Shown here in pieces: positions 54,262-62,349 of a DNA stretch of 64,000 bases; positions within the stretch are counted from its first letter, which is position 1; each line of letters starts with the position of its first letter. Source of the stretch: Roseomonas indoligenes (GTDB lineage: Bacteria; Pseudomonadota; Alphaproteobacteria; Acetobacterales; Acetobacteraceae). Both the position numbers and the translations under genes were made by a program. The DNA is taken from the NCBI RefSeq assembly GCF_017813365.1, contig NZ_JAGIZA010000003.1:310001-374000 (forward strand), written 5' to 3'. Below the pieces are notes generated by a model. The model saw nothing but the letters and a program-made list of their open reading frames with translations. It was not told the DNA's origin and did not search any database.

Positions 54262-54292
54262 CGAAAAAAACGCGGCTCCCCCCCGCGTTCGG
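54262..54292 (-). terminator. strong terminator of the TPR gene
   Basis: On the minus strand: a stem of AACGCGG/CCGCGTT (54283-54289 with 54269-54275), a 7-nt loop, and a run of seven T (the A-run at 54264-54270). It starts 9 nt past the stop at 54301. Confidence 0.9.
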
Positions 54293-54300
54293 CGCGTGGC

Positions 54301-57054
54301 TTACCTTGAAGAAGCCGCTGCGGTCCGGAAGGCCTCCAGCCTCTCCGGAAATCCCCGGAAAAGGTCCAGTTCACGCTGGAGCCTTGGCAGGTCCGAGAGG
54401 CCGCGCAGCGGATCGGCGGTCAGCAGGCCGACGGCGTCGGCGAGGGCGCCGGTGCCGAGCTTCGGCAGCCATGTCGCGCGGATCGCGGCGAGACGGGGCG
54501 GATCGCCGGCCAGGGCGGCGAAGGCGGTTGCGCGGAGAAGATCGGGGGCCGTCGATGGGTCCTCAGGCCTGGCGGCCGCCAGGGCGAGGAGGGCGTCCGA
54601 GGCACCGGGCCAGTCCTGGCGCTCGGACAACAGGTTCGCGAGCGCGGGCAGGCCGGGGGTACCCAGGCCGCGCAGAACGGCCAACGCTTCCTCCGCCGAG
54701 CCCTGGGCTGTCTTCGCGCGGGCGAGGAGAAGGCCGTGCTCGACGGCTTGCCCGGGGGTCGGCGGCGCCTTCTCGATCGTGGCGACGGCGCCGGGCGCGT
54801 CACCCGCAGCGAGGCGGAGGGCGGCGAGCCGGAGCGCGAGGGCCGGGCGCGCCTCGCCCGGGGCGCGGTCAACGGCCTGGGCGGCGAGGGCGGCGGCGCG
54901 GTCGGGCAGCTCCATCGCGCCGAGACGCTCGGCAAGGGCCAGGAGGGCATCGGCTCCACGCGCGCCTGCTGGCAGGAGGGCGGTGTTCGCCTCGACGAGG
55001 GCGGCCGCGAGGGTGGGCGGTTCCCCGGCCATGACCTGCAGCAGCGCGGCCTCCTGTAAGGGGCGGAGCTGCTCGAGGCGGTCGGGATAGGTCTCGGCCG
55101 TCTCCTTCAGCAGGTCCAGGGCGCCGCGGCCGTCCCCGGCGGTCTGGCGAAGGGCAGCGATGCGGAGGCGGGTGCCGAACTCCTCCAAGTCGCCGCGCCA
55201 GGCGAAGAGCGATGCCTCCAGCGACGCGGCCGCGGCGGCAGGGGTGATGGCGCCACCGGCGAGGCGGATCTCCGCCTGTCGGCGAAGGGCCTGGGCGCGG
55301 GCGAGGCGGTCGCGGCCTTCGGCGATTCGGGACAGCCGGTCCAGGGCCTCTTCCGTGCGGCCTTCGGCCTCGGCGAGGCGAGCGGTGGCGAGGGCGAGAT
55401 CCGGGCGCTCGCCGGCGGCGCGCAGCAGGCGGCGGCCGGCGGGAAGGTCGCCGCTCTCCAGCAGGGAATTCGCGGCGAGCGGGAGCAGGCGGGCACGGAG
55501 CGGCTCGGGATAGGCGAGGAGAAGGGGCAAGGTGGCGGCGAAGTCCGGTGCGGCGGCCGAGGCCTCACCGGCCGAGGCGGCGAGCGCGGCGCGCCACAGG
55601 GCCACCTCATCATTGGCGGGCAGGGTCGTACCGCGGAGGGCCTGGGCCTCTCCGGCGCGGCCGGCGAGCAGGGCAGCGGCAGCATGGACGAGGAGACTGC
55701 GGGCGTCGGTGGATGAGCGCGGGTCCTCCTGGAAAGCCAGGCGCATCATGGACTGGGCCTCCTGGGCGAGGCCGAGGGCCAGGAGGCCTTCGGCGGCGGC
55801 ACGGCGCAGAGGGAGGCGGGCCAGGGGCGGCGCGGCGGCAAGGCTCGCGGCCTGGGCGCGCAGCCTTTCCTGGGACGGGCCGGGCTGGAGGGCGGGCAGG
55901 TCCATGAGGCGTGTCATGGTGCCCGCCTCGGCGGTGAGATCGGGAAGGGTGGCGCCGGTGGCGCCGGAAAGGACGAAGCGGTCCCCGGCGCGGCGGAGGG
56001 CGACGGAATCGGCGCGCGCGAGGGCGGCTATTCCGAGTTGCGTGGGAATCAGGTCCGTCTGCGCGAGGCTGCGCGCCAGCGGCACCGCCTGGCCGGGCTC
56101 GCGCACCGTGCCCAGGAGGAGAGGCAGGCCCGTCTCGGGGTCCAGCACGGGCACGGGGCGGCCGGGCGCGGCGGCGCGGAGCACGACGCGGCCCTCCTCC
56201 GGCTCGGCCAGAATGGAGCGTTCCCGCCGGGCGGCGGAGACGGGGGTGATGAGCCACAGGCCGTCCTGGCGCCGCGCCGCGAGGCCAGCAGGGGCGGCCA
56301 TGGGGAGGGTGAGGAGGGTGGCCTCGGGAAGACGCTGCACGCGGAGGCCGGCGAAGACCGGATCATCCCGCAGCGGCGACGGGTCGAGCGGGTGGGGCCC
56401 GTCCAGCACCAGCAGCAGCAGCTCTCCGCGGCGCAGGATGGCGAGGCCGGCCGCCTCGGTGCCGGGGAGCAGCAGTGCGCGGCCGCCCTCGGCAGCAACG
56501 GTCCGGAGCGGAAGGCCTGCCGGGACCTCCGGCGCGACGGGTGCCGGCGCGGCGGAGGGGGCGGCGGGTCCTGCGGGCGCAGGTGGCGGCGGCGCCGGGG
56601 CCGTGGCCAGGCGCGGCGGGGCGGGCTCCGGCATCGCGAGCCGGGCGGGAGGCAGGGCGGCTGAGGGCTGGGGCGTGGCGATCCGCGCGGGAGGGGGTTG
56701 GGACGTGGCGGCGTCCAGCACGTCGAGCACGAGGCGGTTGCCGAGCCGATAGTGGCGCAGGCGGGTACCGGGGCGGGTGCGGAGGCGCAGGCCCTCCCCC
56801 GTGGCTTCCAGCGTGGTCACGTTGCGCGGGGGCCGGCGGGCGGCGGCGAGGTCCGCCTCCAGCCCCGGGGTGAGGTGGAGGAGGGCGCCGTCCGGCCCTT
56901 CCTCCACCCGATAGGCGACGTTCGGCGCGGCGAGGTCCAGCACGATGCGGCCGTGGCCGGGATGGCTGCCGACCCGCACCGCCACCCGCTCCGCCAGAGC
57001 GGGGGCGGTGAGGAGCAGCGGGCCGCACAGTGCGAGGAATGCCGCGCCGCGCAT
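54301..57054 (-). CDS. TPR-rich exported protein with AMIN-like N-terminus, cheZ-linked
   Basis: 917 residues. A signal peptide (MRGAAFLALCGPLLLTAPAL) precedes an AMIN-like beta domain (VGSHPGHGRIVLDLAAP, LRLRTRPGTRLRHYRLGNRL). A Pro/Ala linker of about 60 residues follows, then a second beta region and a long C-terminal array of helical TPR-like repeats rich in Leu, Ala and Arg. It overlaps the end of cheZ by one base and closes the operon at a strong terminator. Its function is not established; it looks like a periplasmic scaffold for flagellum or cell-envelope assembly. Confidence 0.8.
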   Translation of the reverse strand: MRGAAFLALCGPLLLTAPALAERVAVRVGSHPGHGRIVLDLAAPNVAYRVEEGPDGALLHLTPGLEADLAAARRPPRNVTTLEATGEGLRLRTRPGTRLRHYRLGNRLVLDVLDAATSQPPPARIATPQPSAALPPARLAMPEPAPPRLATAPAPPPPAPAGPAAPSAAPAPVAPEVPAGLPLRTVAAEGGRALLLPGTEAAGLAILRRGELLLLVLDGPHPLDPSPLRDDPVFAGLRVQRLPEATLLTLPMAAPAGLAARRQDGLWLITPVSAARRERSILAEPEEGRVVLRAAAPGRPVPVLDPETGLPLLLGTVREPGQAVPLARSLAQTDLIPTQLGIAALARADSVALRRAGDRFVLSGATGATLPDLTAEAGTMTRLMDLPALQPGPSQERLRAQAASLAAAPPLARLPLRRAAAEGLLALGLAQEAQSMMRLAFQEDPRSSTDARSLLVHAAAALLAGRAGEAQALRGTTLPANDEVALWRAALAASAGEASAAAPDFAATLPLLLAYPEPLRARLLPLAANSLLESGDLPAGRRLLRAAGERPDLALATARLAEAEGRTEEALDRLSRIAEGRDRLARAQALRRQAEIRLAGGAITPAAAAASLEASLFAWRGDLEEFGTRLRIAALRQTAGDGRGALDLLKETAETYPDRLEQLRPLQEAALLQVMAGEPPTLAAALVEANTALLPAGARGADALLALAERLGAMELPDRAAALAAQAVDRAPGEARPALALRLAALRLAAGDAPGAVATIEKAPPTPGQAVEHGLLLARAKTAQGSAEEALAVLRGLGTPGLPALANLLSERQDWPGASDALLALAAARPEDPSTAPDLLRATAFAALAGDPPRLAAIRATWLPKLGTGALADAVGLLTADPLRGLSDLPRLQRELDLFRGFPERLEAFRTAAASSR

Positions 57055-57620
57055 CAATCGAAGCTCGCCAGCAGCGCGTCGATCTCCGCCTGGGAGGAGG
57101 CGGCGGCGGTGGACTGCGGTCCGTTGGCCAGTCGCTCGCCCTCCGTCCGTGCCGGGGCGTGGCGGGCCGGAAGCGCGTCCGATCGGGCGAAGCGTCCCGT
57201 GGTCTCCCGCACCCGGTGCTCGATCTGCTTCAGCGCGTTCACCACCTTTCCGATCCGCTGGCCCGTAATGTCCTGGAAGGCGCAGGCCTCGTAAATGCGG
57301 GTGACGCAGGTGGCGACCGTGTCCGCCGCCTCGGCGTCGAGCTTCGGCTGGAGGTTCTCCAGCGTCTCGCAAACGTCGAGGATCTCGTTCGCGGCGTTGG
57401 CGGTGGACTTCACCACCTCGTCCAGCTCGTCGGTGGCGGCGGGGAGGTGCGTGGCGTCCACGTTCTCCACGCGCATCGCCGCGATCTCCTCCTTCGCGGC
57501 GGCGACCATGCGGCCGAGCGATTCGAGCTCGGCCAGCAGTGCGGTCTCGGTGCGGTTCAGGTTGGACATGACCTGGAGGGCGATCTCCGGGCGCACCATG
57601 TCGGCGGCGGACTCAGGCAT
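57054..57620 (-). CDS. cheZ: chemotaxis protein phosphatase CheZ
   Basis: 188 residues. A long helical hairpin (TELLAELESLGRMVAAAKEE, KSTANAANEILDVCETLE) and the conserved QDITGQRIGKVV carry the catalytic Gln-containing motif. The C-terminal SSQAEIDALLASFD is the CheY-binding tail. Dephosphorylates CheY-P. Its start overlaps the cheY stop by 8 nt. Confidence 0.92.
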   Translation of the reverse strand: MPESAADMVRPEIALQVMSNLNRTETALLAELESLGRMVAAAKEEIAAMRVENVDATHLPAATDELDEVVKSTANAANEILDVCETLENLQPKLDAEAADTVATCVTRIYEACAFQDITGQRIGKVVNALKQIEHRVRETTGRFARSDALPARHAPARTEGERLANGPQSTAAASSQAEIDALLASFD

Positions 57621-57993
57621 GGGCCATCACCTTCTCGATCTTGTCGCGCAGCGTCTCCGCGTTGAAGGGCTTGACGATGTAGTTCGAGACGCCGGCGGCG
57701 CGGGCGGCGACCACGTTCTCCGTCTTGCTCTCGGCGGTGATCATGATGAAGGGGGTGGATTTCAGCCGGGCGTCGGCCCGCACCTCCTTCAGCAGGTCGA
57801 GCCCCGTCATCGGCTCCATGTTCCAGTCGGAGATGACGAGGCCGAAATTGCCGGCGCGGAGCTTGGAGAGGGCCTCCTGCCCGTCCGTCGCCTCCTCGAC
57901 GTTGTTGAAGTCGAGTTGCTTCAAGAGGTTCCGGATGATGCGCAGCATCGTCTTGTAGTCGTCGACGATCAGCACGTTGGTGTTCTTGTCCAT
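57613..57993 (-). CDS. cheY: chemotaxis response regulator CheY
   Basis: 126 residues, a single receiver domain. The acidic pocket is in VLIVDDYKTM, the phospho-acceptor Asp in LVISDWNMEPMTG, the Thr in MITAES and the Lys in IVKPFN. Binds FliM when phosphorylated. ATG 57993 (MDKNTN) is preferred over ATG 57999. Next to cheZ, 16 nt from motE. Confidence 0.96.
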   Translation of the reverse strand: MDKNTNVLIVDDYKTMLRIIRNLLKQLDFNNVEEATDGQEALSKLRAGNFGLVISDWNMEPMTGLDLLKEVRADARLKSTPFIMITAESKTENVVAARAAGVSNYIVKPFNAETLRDKIEKVMAHA

Positions 57994-58009
57994 CGGCATC
58001 GCTCTCCTT

Positions 58010-58639
58010 TCAATCCGTCCTGTTGTCGGCCGCGCGGAGCCTGGCGAGCTCCGCCGTCAGCGTGCGGGCCCGATCCGGGCGCATGGCGCCGAGGATCGGG
58101 GCGGTCTTCGCTTCCCGCATCCGATGGACGATCTGTACGAGCACAGAGATTTCCAAATCGTCGAAAACGGTGGCGGCATCGCGCGGGCGCATCGATTCAT
58201 AGGTCTTCACCAGGCCGCGCCAGCCGGCCTCCTCGCGCTCCCCCCTGCCCCGCTCCAGCGCCTCCAGGCGGGACTTCAGGGCGGCCATCTCGTCGAGGCG
58301 TGCGGTCAAACGGCGCTCGGCGGCGGCGAGGACGGCCTCGCGTGCGGCGATGGCGGCCTCGCGGGCCTCCATCTGCGTGCGGCGCTCCCGCAGGTTGCCG
58401 AGGAGGTCGCGCTCGGCCTGGTCCACGGGATTGGCGGGCGGAGGTGTCGGCGCAGGCGGGGGAGCGGCGGGCTTCGCAGGCGCGGGTGGCGGGGAGGAGG
58501 CGACGGCGCTGGCGACCAGAAGCCCCTCCCCCGGCGCTGCCTGCCAGAGGGAGCCTGCCTTCACCAGAGCGAGGCCGGCACAGGCGACGAGGATGGCCGG
58601 GACCAGTCGCGGGTGCGGGATGCGCGGGAGCGGGGGCAT
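58010..58639 (-). CDS. motE: MotE-type flagellar motility chaperone (MgtE-N family)
   Basis: 209 residues. One N-terminal transmembrane helix (LVPAILVACAGLALVKAG), a Pro/Ala linker, a coiled coil from NLRERRTQMEAREAAIAARE to LEALERGRG, and the C-terminal MgtE-N-like fold (VKTYESMRPRDAATVFDDLE, VQIVHRMREAKTAPILGAM). In rhizobia MotE assists MotC/MotB. ATG 58639 shares one base with the stop of the DUF6468 gene. Confidence 0.85.
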   Translation of the reverse strand: MPPLPRIPHPRLVPAILVACAGLALVKAGSLWQAAPGEGLLVASAVASSPPPAPAKPAAPPPAPTPPPANPVDQAERDLLGNLRERRTQMEAREAAIAAREAVLAAAERRLTARLDEMAALKSRLEALERGRGEREEAGWRGLVKTYESMRPRDAATVFDDLEISVLVQIVHRMREAKTAPILGAMRPDRARTLTAELARLRAADNRTD

Positions 58640-59055
58640 CAGCGGGCCATCCGAAGGGCGCGGAGCAGGTCGCGCTCGGCCTGGCTTCGGGGGGCGGCTT
58701 CCTCCGCCGCCGGGATCGGGGCGTGTGCTGGCACAGCGGGCGGGCGGCCCTGGCGGATGAGGGTGTCCAGGCGGTCGGCGAGGCTTTCCGCGCGCTCGAC
58801 GAGGAAGCGCAGGTCGTCGCGCAGCGATTCGGCGCTGGCGGACTGGCGGGCGCCGGTCTCCAGCGCGACGCGCAGGCCGGAGAGGGTGGACCCGGCCTCG
58901 CGCGCGGCGAGTTCGAAGCCGCGGGTGCCCTCGGCCATCGCGGCGCGGTCCTGGCACAGGGCGGAAAGGCCGCGTTCAAGCCGAAGAATGAAAGGCAGCG
59001 CGGCGAGCAGGAGCAGCAGCAGGGTGCCCTGCACGCACCATTCGAGCGCGGTCAT
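58639..59055 (-). CDS. DUF6468-type membrane protein in flagellar operon
   Basis: 138 residues: one N-terminal transmembrane helix (WCVQGTLLLLLLAALPFILR), a long coiled-coil helix, a Pro-rich stretch and a conserved-looking C-terminus (SQAERDLLRALRMAR). The bitopic layout and position next to fliM recall PflI of Caulobacter, a flagellar positioning protein, but that is only a possibility. Overlaps fliM by 4 nt. Confidence 0.7.
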   Translation of the reverse strand: MTALEWCVQGTLLLLLLAALPFILRLERGLSALCQDRAAMAEGTRGFELAAREAGSTLSGLRVALETGARQSASAESLRDDLRFLVERAESLADRLDTLIRQGRPPAVPAHAPIPAAEEAAPRSQAERDLLRALRMAR

Positions 59056-60095
59056 GCCGCCTCCTCCGTTCCCGCGCGCTTCAGCTCGCGCTCGATCCGC
59101 ACGGCCAGGCGGTTCTCGCGACGGCCGAGCATGGCCTCGAAGAGGGGGACCTCGCCGCAGCGGAGGCGCACGGGGGCGCCGGGGCCGACATTGAGGGTGA
59201 TGCGGTCGCCGGGCTTGAGGTTGACGACCGTGGAGAGCGGCAGCGGCTGCTCGTCCAGCACCACGTCGAGGGCGACGTCGGTGTGGCGCAGCTCGTCCGC
59301 GAGGTGGTTCTCCCAGATGGAGTCGCGGCCGAACTTCTCGCCCATGAACTGCTGCAGGAGGAGCTCGCGGACGGGTTCCAGCGTGGCGTAGGGGAGGAGC
59401 AGCTCCACCTTGCCGCCGCGGTCCTCCATCTCAACGCGGAGCTTCACGAGGATGCAGGCGTTGGAGAGGCGGGAGATGGCGGCGAAGCGGGGGTTCACCT
59501 CCAGCCGCTCGAACTGGAACTCCACGGGACAAAGGGGGTCGAAGGCGGCGGAGACGTCGCGCAGGATGACGGTGATGAGGCGCTCCACCAGCGTGCGCTC
59601 GATGGTGGTGTATGGGCGGCCCTCGATGCGCATGGCGGCCGTGCCGCGGCGGCCGCCGAGCAGCACGTCCACGACGGAGTAGATCATGGCGGAGTCGACG
59701 ACCATCAGGCCGTAGTTGTCCCATTCGCGCGCCTTGGTGACGGCGAGCATGGCGGGGAGCGGGATGGAGTTGAGGTAGTCGCCGAAGCGGAGGGAGGTGA
59801 TGCCGTCGATCGACACCTCCACGTTGTCGGAGGTGAAGTTGCGGAGCGTCGTGCTCATCAGCCGCACGAGGCGGTCGAAGACGATCTCGAGCATCGGCAG
59901 GCGCTCGTAGGAGACGAGGCCGCTGCCGATGATGCGCTCGATGGCGGATTTCGAGTCGTCGACCCGCTCGCTGTCGAAGCCGAGGAGGCTGTCGATCTCG
60001 GCCTGGTTCAGGACGCGGGCGGAATCGGCGCTGGCGGGGGCTTCCTCCTCCAGCGAGGCGCCCCAGGCGGCGGCGAGGTCGTCCTCCTCACTCAC
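59052..60095 (-). CDS. fliM: flagellar motor switch protein FliM
   Basis: 347 residues. The N-terminal CheY-binding peptide is LNQAEIDSLLGFD (about residues 29-41). The central CheC-like domain runs from YERLPMLEIVFDRLVRLMST to IEGRPYTTIERTLVERL, and the C-terminal SpoA/FliN-like domain has LSTVVNLKPGDRITLNV. It forms the C-ring switch. Overlaps fliL by 4 nt. Confidence 0.98.
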   Translation of the reverse strand: MSEEDDLAAAWGASLEEEAPASADSARVLNQAEIDSLLGFDSERVDDSKSAIERIIGSGLVSYERLPMLEIVFDRLVRLMSTTLRNFTSDNVEVSIDGITSLRFGDYLNSIPLPAMLAVTKAREWDNYGLMVVDSAMIYSVVDVLLGGRRGTAAMRIEGRPYTTIERTLVERLITVILRDVSAAFDPLCPVEFQFERLEVNPRFAAISRLSNACILVKLRVEMEDRGGKVELLLPYATLEPVRELLLQQFMGEKFGRDSIWENHLADELRHTDVALDVVLDEQPLPLSTVVNLKPGDRITLNVGPGAPVRLRCGEVPLFEAMLGRRENRLAVRIERELKRAGTEEAA

Positions 60096-60622
60096 TGGAC
60101 GATCATCTCGATGAAGAGGACGTCCTGGATTTTGGCGGCGCTGGCCGCGAGGGAGGCGCGGTTCCGCAGTTCCTCCCGCAGGCGATAGGTGCCCTGGCTG
60201 CCGCGCAGCTCCTCCGGCCGCATCTCCCGCAGGTAGGTCTGGAAGAGATCGAGCAGGCGGGGCATGGCGGCCTGGACGGCCGCGGCATCGGCCTCGGAGG
60301 CGAGTTCCAGCTTCGCCTTCAGGCGGATGAAGGTGGCGCGGCGGCCGGTGACGTTGAGGTTGGTCAGCACCTCCGGCAGGTCGAGGAAGACGGGGGGCCT
60401 GGCGGCTTGCTGCGGGAGTGCGGGGGCGCCGTGTCCGGCAGGGGCGGCGGCGTGCTCCTCTCCGTGCTCGGCGGCCTTGCCGAAGGGGAGGAGGCCGCTG
60501 AACCAGAGGCCGGCGCCGGCGCCGCCGAGCAGCAGTGGCAGGGCGAGGAGGACCAGCTTCTTCCTGCCGCCCTTCTTCGGGGCCGCCGCTCCGTCCGCCG
60601 AGAGTGCCGCCGCATGGGCCAT
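60092..60622 (-). CDS. fliL: flagellar basal body-associated protein FliL
   Basis: 176 residues: a cytoplasmic tail, one membrane helix (LVLLALPLLLGGAGAGLWFSG), a His/Ala/Pro-rich linker and the periplasmic FliL domain (DLPEVLTNLN, ATFIRLKAKLEL, FQTYLREM, AKIQDVLFIEMIVQ). Supports stator function. First gene of the minus-strand fliL-to-TPR operon; divergent from flgF. Confidence 0.95.
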   Translation of the reverse strand: MAHAAALSADGAAAPKKGGRKKLVLLALPLLLGGAGAGLWFSGLLPFGKAAEHGEEHAAAPAGHGAPALPQQAARPPVFLDLPEVLTNLNVTGRRATFIRLKAKLELASEADAAAVQAAMPRLLDLFQTYLREMRPEELRGSQGTYRLREELRNRASLAASAAKIQDVLFIEMIVQ

Positions 60623-60672
60623 AGGGTCGGGTGCTTCCTGCCGTTCCGATGGGGCGAGTGTGGTGGGGACGG

Positions 60673-60684
60673 GTTAACGGAGCG
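60673..60684. promoter_or_regulatory. GTTAACGGA motif in the fliL/flgF divergent promoter
   Basis: GTTAACGGAGCG sits 51 nt upstream of the fliL start and 110 nt upstream of flgF. It matches GTTAACGGACCG near flgB in 11 of 12 positions. Candidate binding site shared by flagellar promoters, possibly CtrA half-sites. Also nearby: CGGGCGGCAGGTTTTGCCGG. Confidence 0.4.
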
Positions 60685-60793
60685 TTGCCGGGCGGCAGGT
60701 TTTGCCGGTTCGCGGGGGATGGGCGCGGGCAACGCTTTGGTAAGCATCCCCGGGCATGCTCCCGGTCCGGACGGCAAGAGGCTAGCGGCGCGG

Positions 60794-61540
60794 ATGGACA
60801 ATCCTGGCTACATCGCCCTCTCGCGGCTGGTGGCGCAGAACCGCGCGGTGGACGTGCTGGCGCACAACATGGCGAATGCGGAGACGCCGGGGTTCCGCGC
60901 GTCGCGGCCGGTATTTACCGCCTATCTGGAGCGGCAGCGCGAGGCGGCGGCGGTGCCGGGCGGCGAGAGCGCGTACTTCACGCAGGACCGGGCGACCTGG
61001 CGCGAGGAGGCGCCGGGGCCGGTGCAGACGACAGGGAATCCGCTGGACGTCGCTATCTCCGGCGCGGGCTTCTTCGCGGTGCAGACGCCGCGCGGGGAGC
61101 GCTACACGCGGGCGGGCCGGTTCTCGCTGGGGCCGGAGGGGACGGTGGTGGACATGGAGGGGAACGCGCTGCTGGGCGCGGGCGGAAACCCGCTGCAGAT
61201 GGCGCCGGGCGACACGCGGCTGGTGATCCGGGGCGACGGCACGCTGCGGAGCGAGAACGGCGAGATCGGGCGGATCCGGGTGGTGCGCTTCGAGGATGGG
61301 CAGGACCTGGTGGCGGAGGGGAGCCGGCTTCTCGCCGCGTCACCTGGGCAGGCGCCGGAGCCCGTGGAGCGGCCGGCGCTGGTGCAGGGTGCGGTGGAGG
61401 GCAGCAACGTGCAGCCGGTGTCGGAGCTGACGCGGCTGACGGCGGAGATGCGGGAATTTCAGTTCATGGCGCAGTTCGCGGAGAAGGAGGGCGATCGGCT
61501 TTCCGGTGCCGTGGAGCGCATCCTGCGGAAGCGAAGCTGA
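60794..61540 (+). CDS. flgF: flagellar proximal rod protein FlgF
   Basis: 248 residues. The N-terminus DNPGYIALSRLVAQNRAVDV, then VLAHNMANAETPGFRASRPV, is the rod/hook-family motif. The middle has LDVAISGAGFFAVQTPRGER and the end SNVQPVSELTRLTAEMREF. ATG 60794 is preferred; the open frame extends to 60407 but only through the fliL opposite strand. First of flgF-flgG-flgA-flgH. Confidence 0.97.
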   Translation: MDNPGYIALSRLVAQNRAVDVLAHNMANAETPGFRASRPVFTAYLERQREAAAVPGGESAYFTQDRATWREEAPGPVQTTGNPLDVAISGAGFFAVQTPRGERYTRAGRFSLGPEGTVVDMEGNALLGAGGNPLQMAPGDTRLVIRGDGTLRSENGEIGRIRVVRFEDGQDLVAEGSRLLAASPGQAPEPVERPALVQGAVEGSNVQPVSELTRLTAEMREFQFMAQFAEKEGDRLSGAVERILRKRS

Positions 61541-61563
61541 TGCGGGTGGGAGGGGTTTAGGCG

Positions 61564-62349
61564 ATGCGCGCGCTCTGGACGGCCGGCACGGGCATGATGG
61601 CCCAGCAGACGAATGTCGAGGTCATCTCCAACAACATCGCGAACATGAGCACGACGGGATTCAAGCGCCGGCGGGCGGAGTTCCAGGACCTGATGTACCA
61701 GAACATGCGGCGGGTGGGGTCGCAGTCGTCGGACACGGGGACGACACTGCCCTCCGGCGCGCAGGTGGGGTTGGGGGTGCGGACAGCGGGTGTGTACCGC
61801 ATCCACGAGCAGGGCAGCCTGCAGCAGACGGAGAACAAGTTCGACATTGCCATCCGCGGCAACGGGATGTTGCAGGTGCAGCTGCCCTCCGGCGAGACGG
61901 CCTATACGCGGGACGGGACATTGGGGCTTTCGCCGGAGGGGACGATCGTGACGGCGGAGGGGTATCCGGTGATGCCGGGCGTCACCATTCCCGCCAATGC
62001 GACGGATGTGACGATCAACGGGAACGGCGAGGTGCTGGTGAAGCTGGCCGGGCAGACGGCGACGCAGAATATCGGGCAGTTCCAGCTGGCGATCTTCGCG
62101 AACGAGGGCGGGTTGGAGGCGGTGGGGGACAACCTGCTGCTGGCCTCGGCCTCATCCGGCGCGCCGCAGCAGGGGGCGCCGGGAGCGCCGGGATTCGGGA
62201 ACATCATGCAGGGGTTCATCGAGACCTCGAACGTGAACGTGGTGCAGGAGATCACGAGCCTGATCACGGCTCAGCGCGCCTATGAGATGAACAGCAAGGT
62301 GATCACGGCGAGCGACGAGATGCTCAGCACCATTGCGCGGCTGAAGTGA
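61564..62349 (+). CDS. flgG: flagellar distal rod protein FlgG
   Basis: 261 residues. MRALWTAGTGMMAQQTNVEV at the N-terminus, then ISNNIANMSTTGFKRRRAEF. The FlgG body has LGVRTAGVYRIHEQGSLQQT and FDIAIRGNGMLQVQLPSG; the C-terminus has EITSLITAQRAYEMNSKVI. Forms the distal rod through the L and P rings. Follows flgF by 23 nt. Confidence 0.98.
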   Translation: MRALWTAGTGMMAQQTNVEVISNNIANMSTTGFKRRRAEFQDLMYQNMRRVGSQSSDTGTTLPSGAQVGLGVRTAGVYRIHEQGSLQQTENKFDIAIRGNGMLQVQLPSGETAYTRDGTLGLSPEGTIVTAEGYPVMPGVTIPANATDVTINGNGEVLVKLAGQTATQNIGQFQLAIFANEGGLEAVGDNLLLASASSGAPQQGAPGAPGFGNIMQGFIETSNVNVVQEITSLITAQRAYEMNSKVITASDEMLSTIARLK

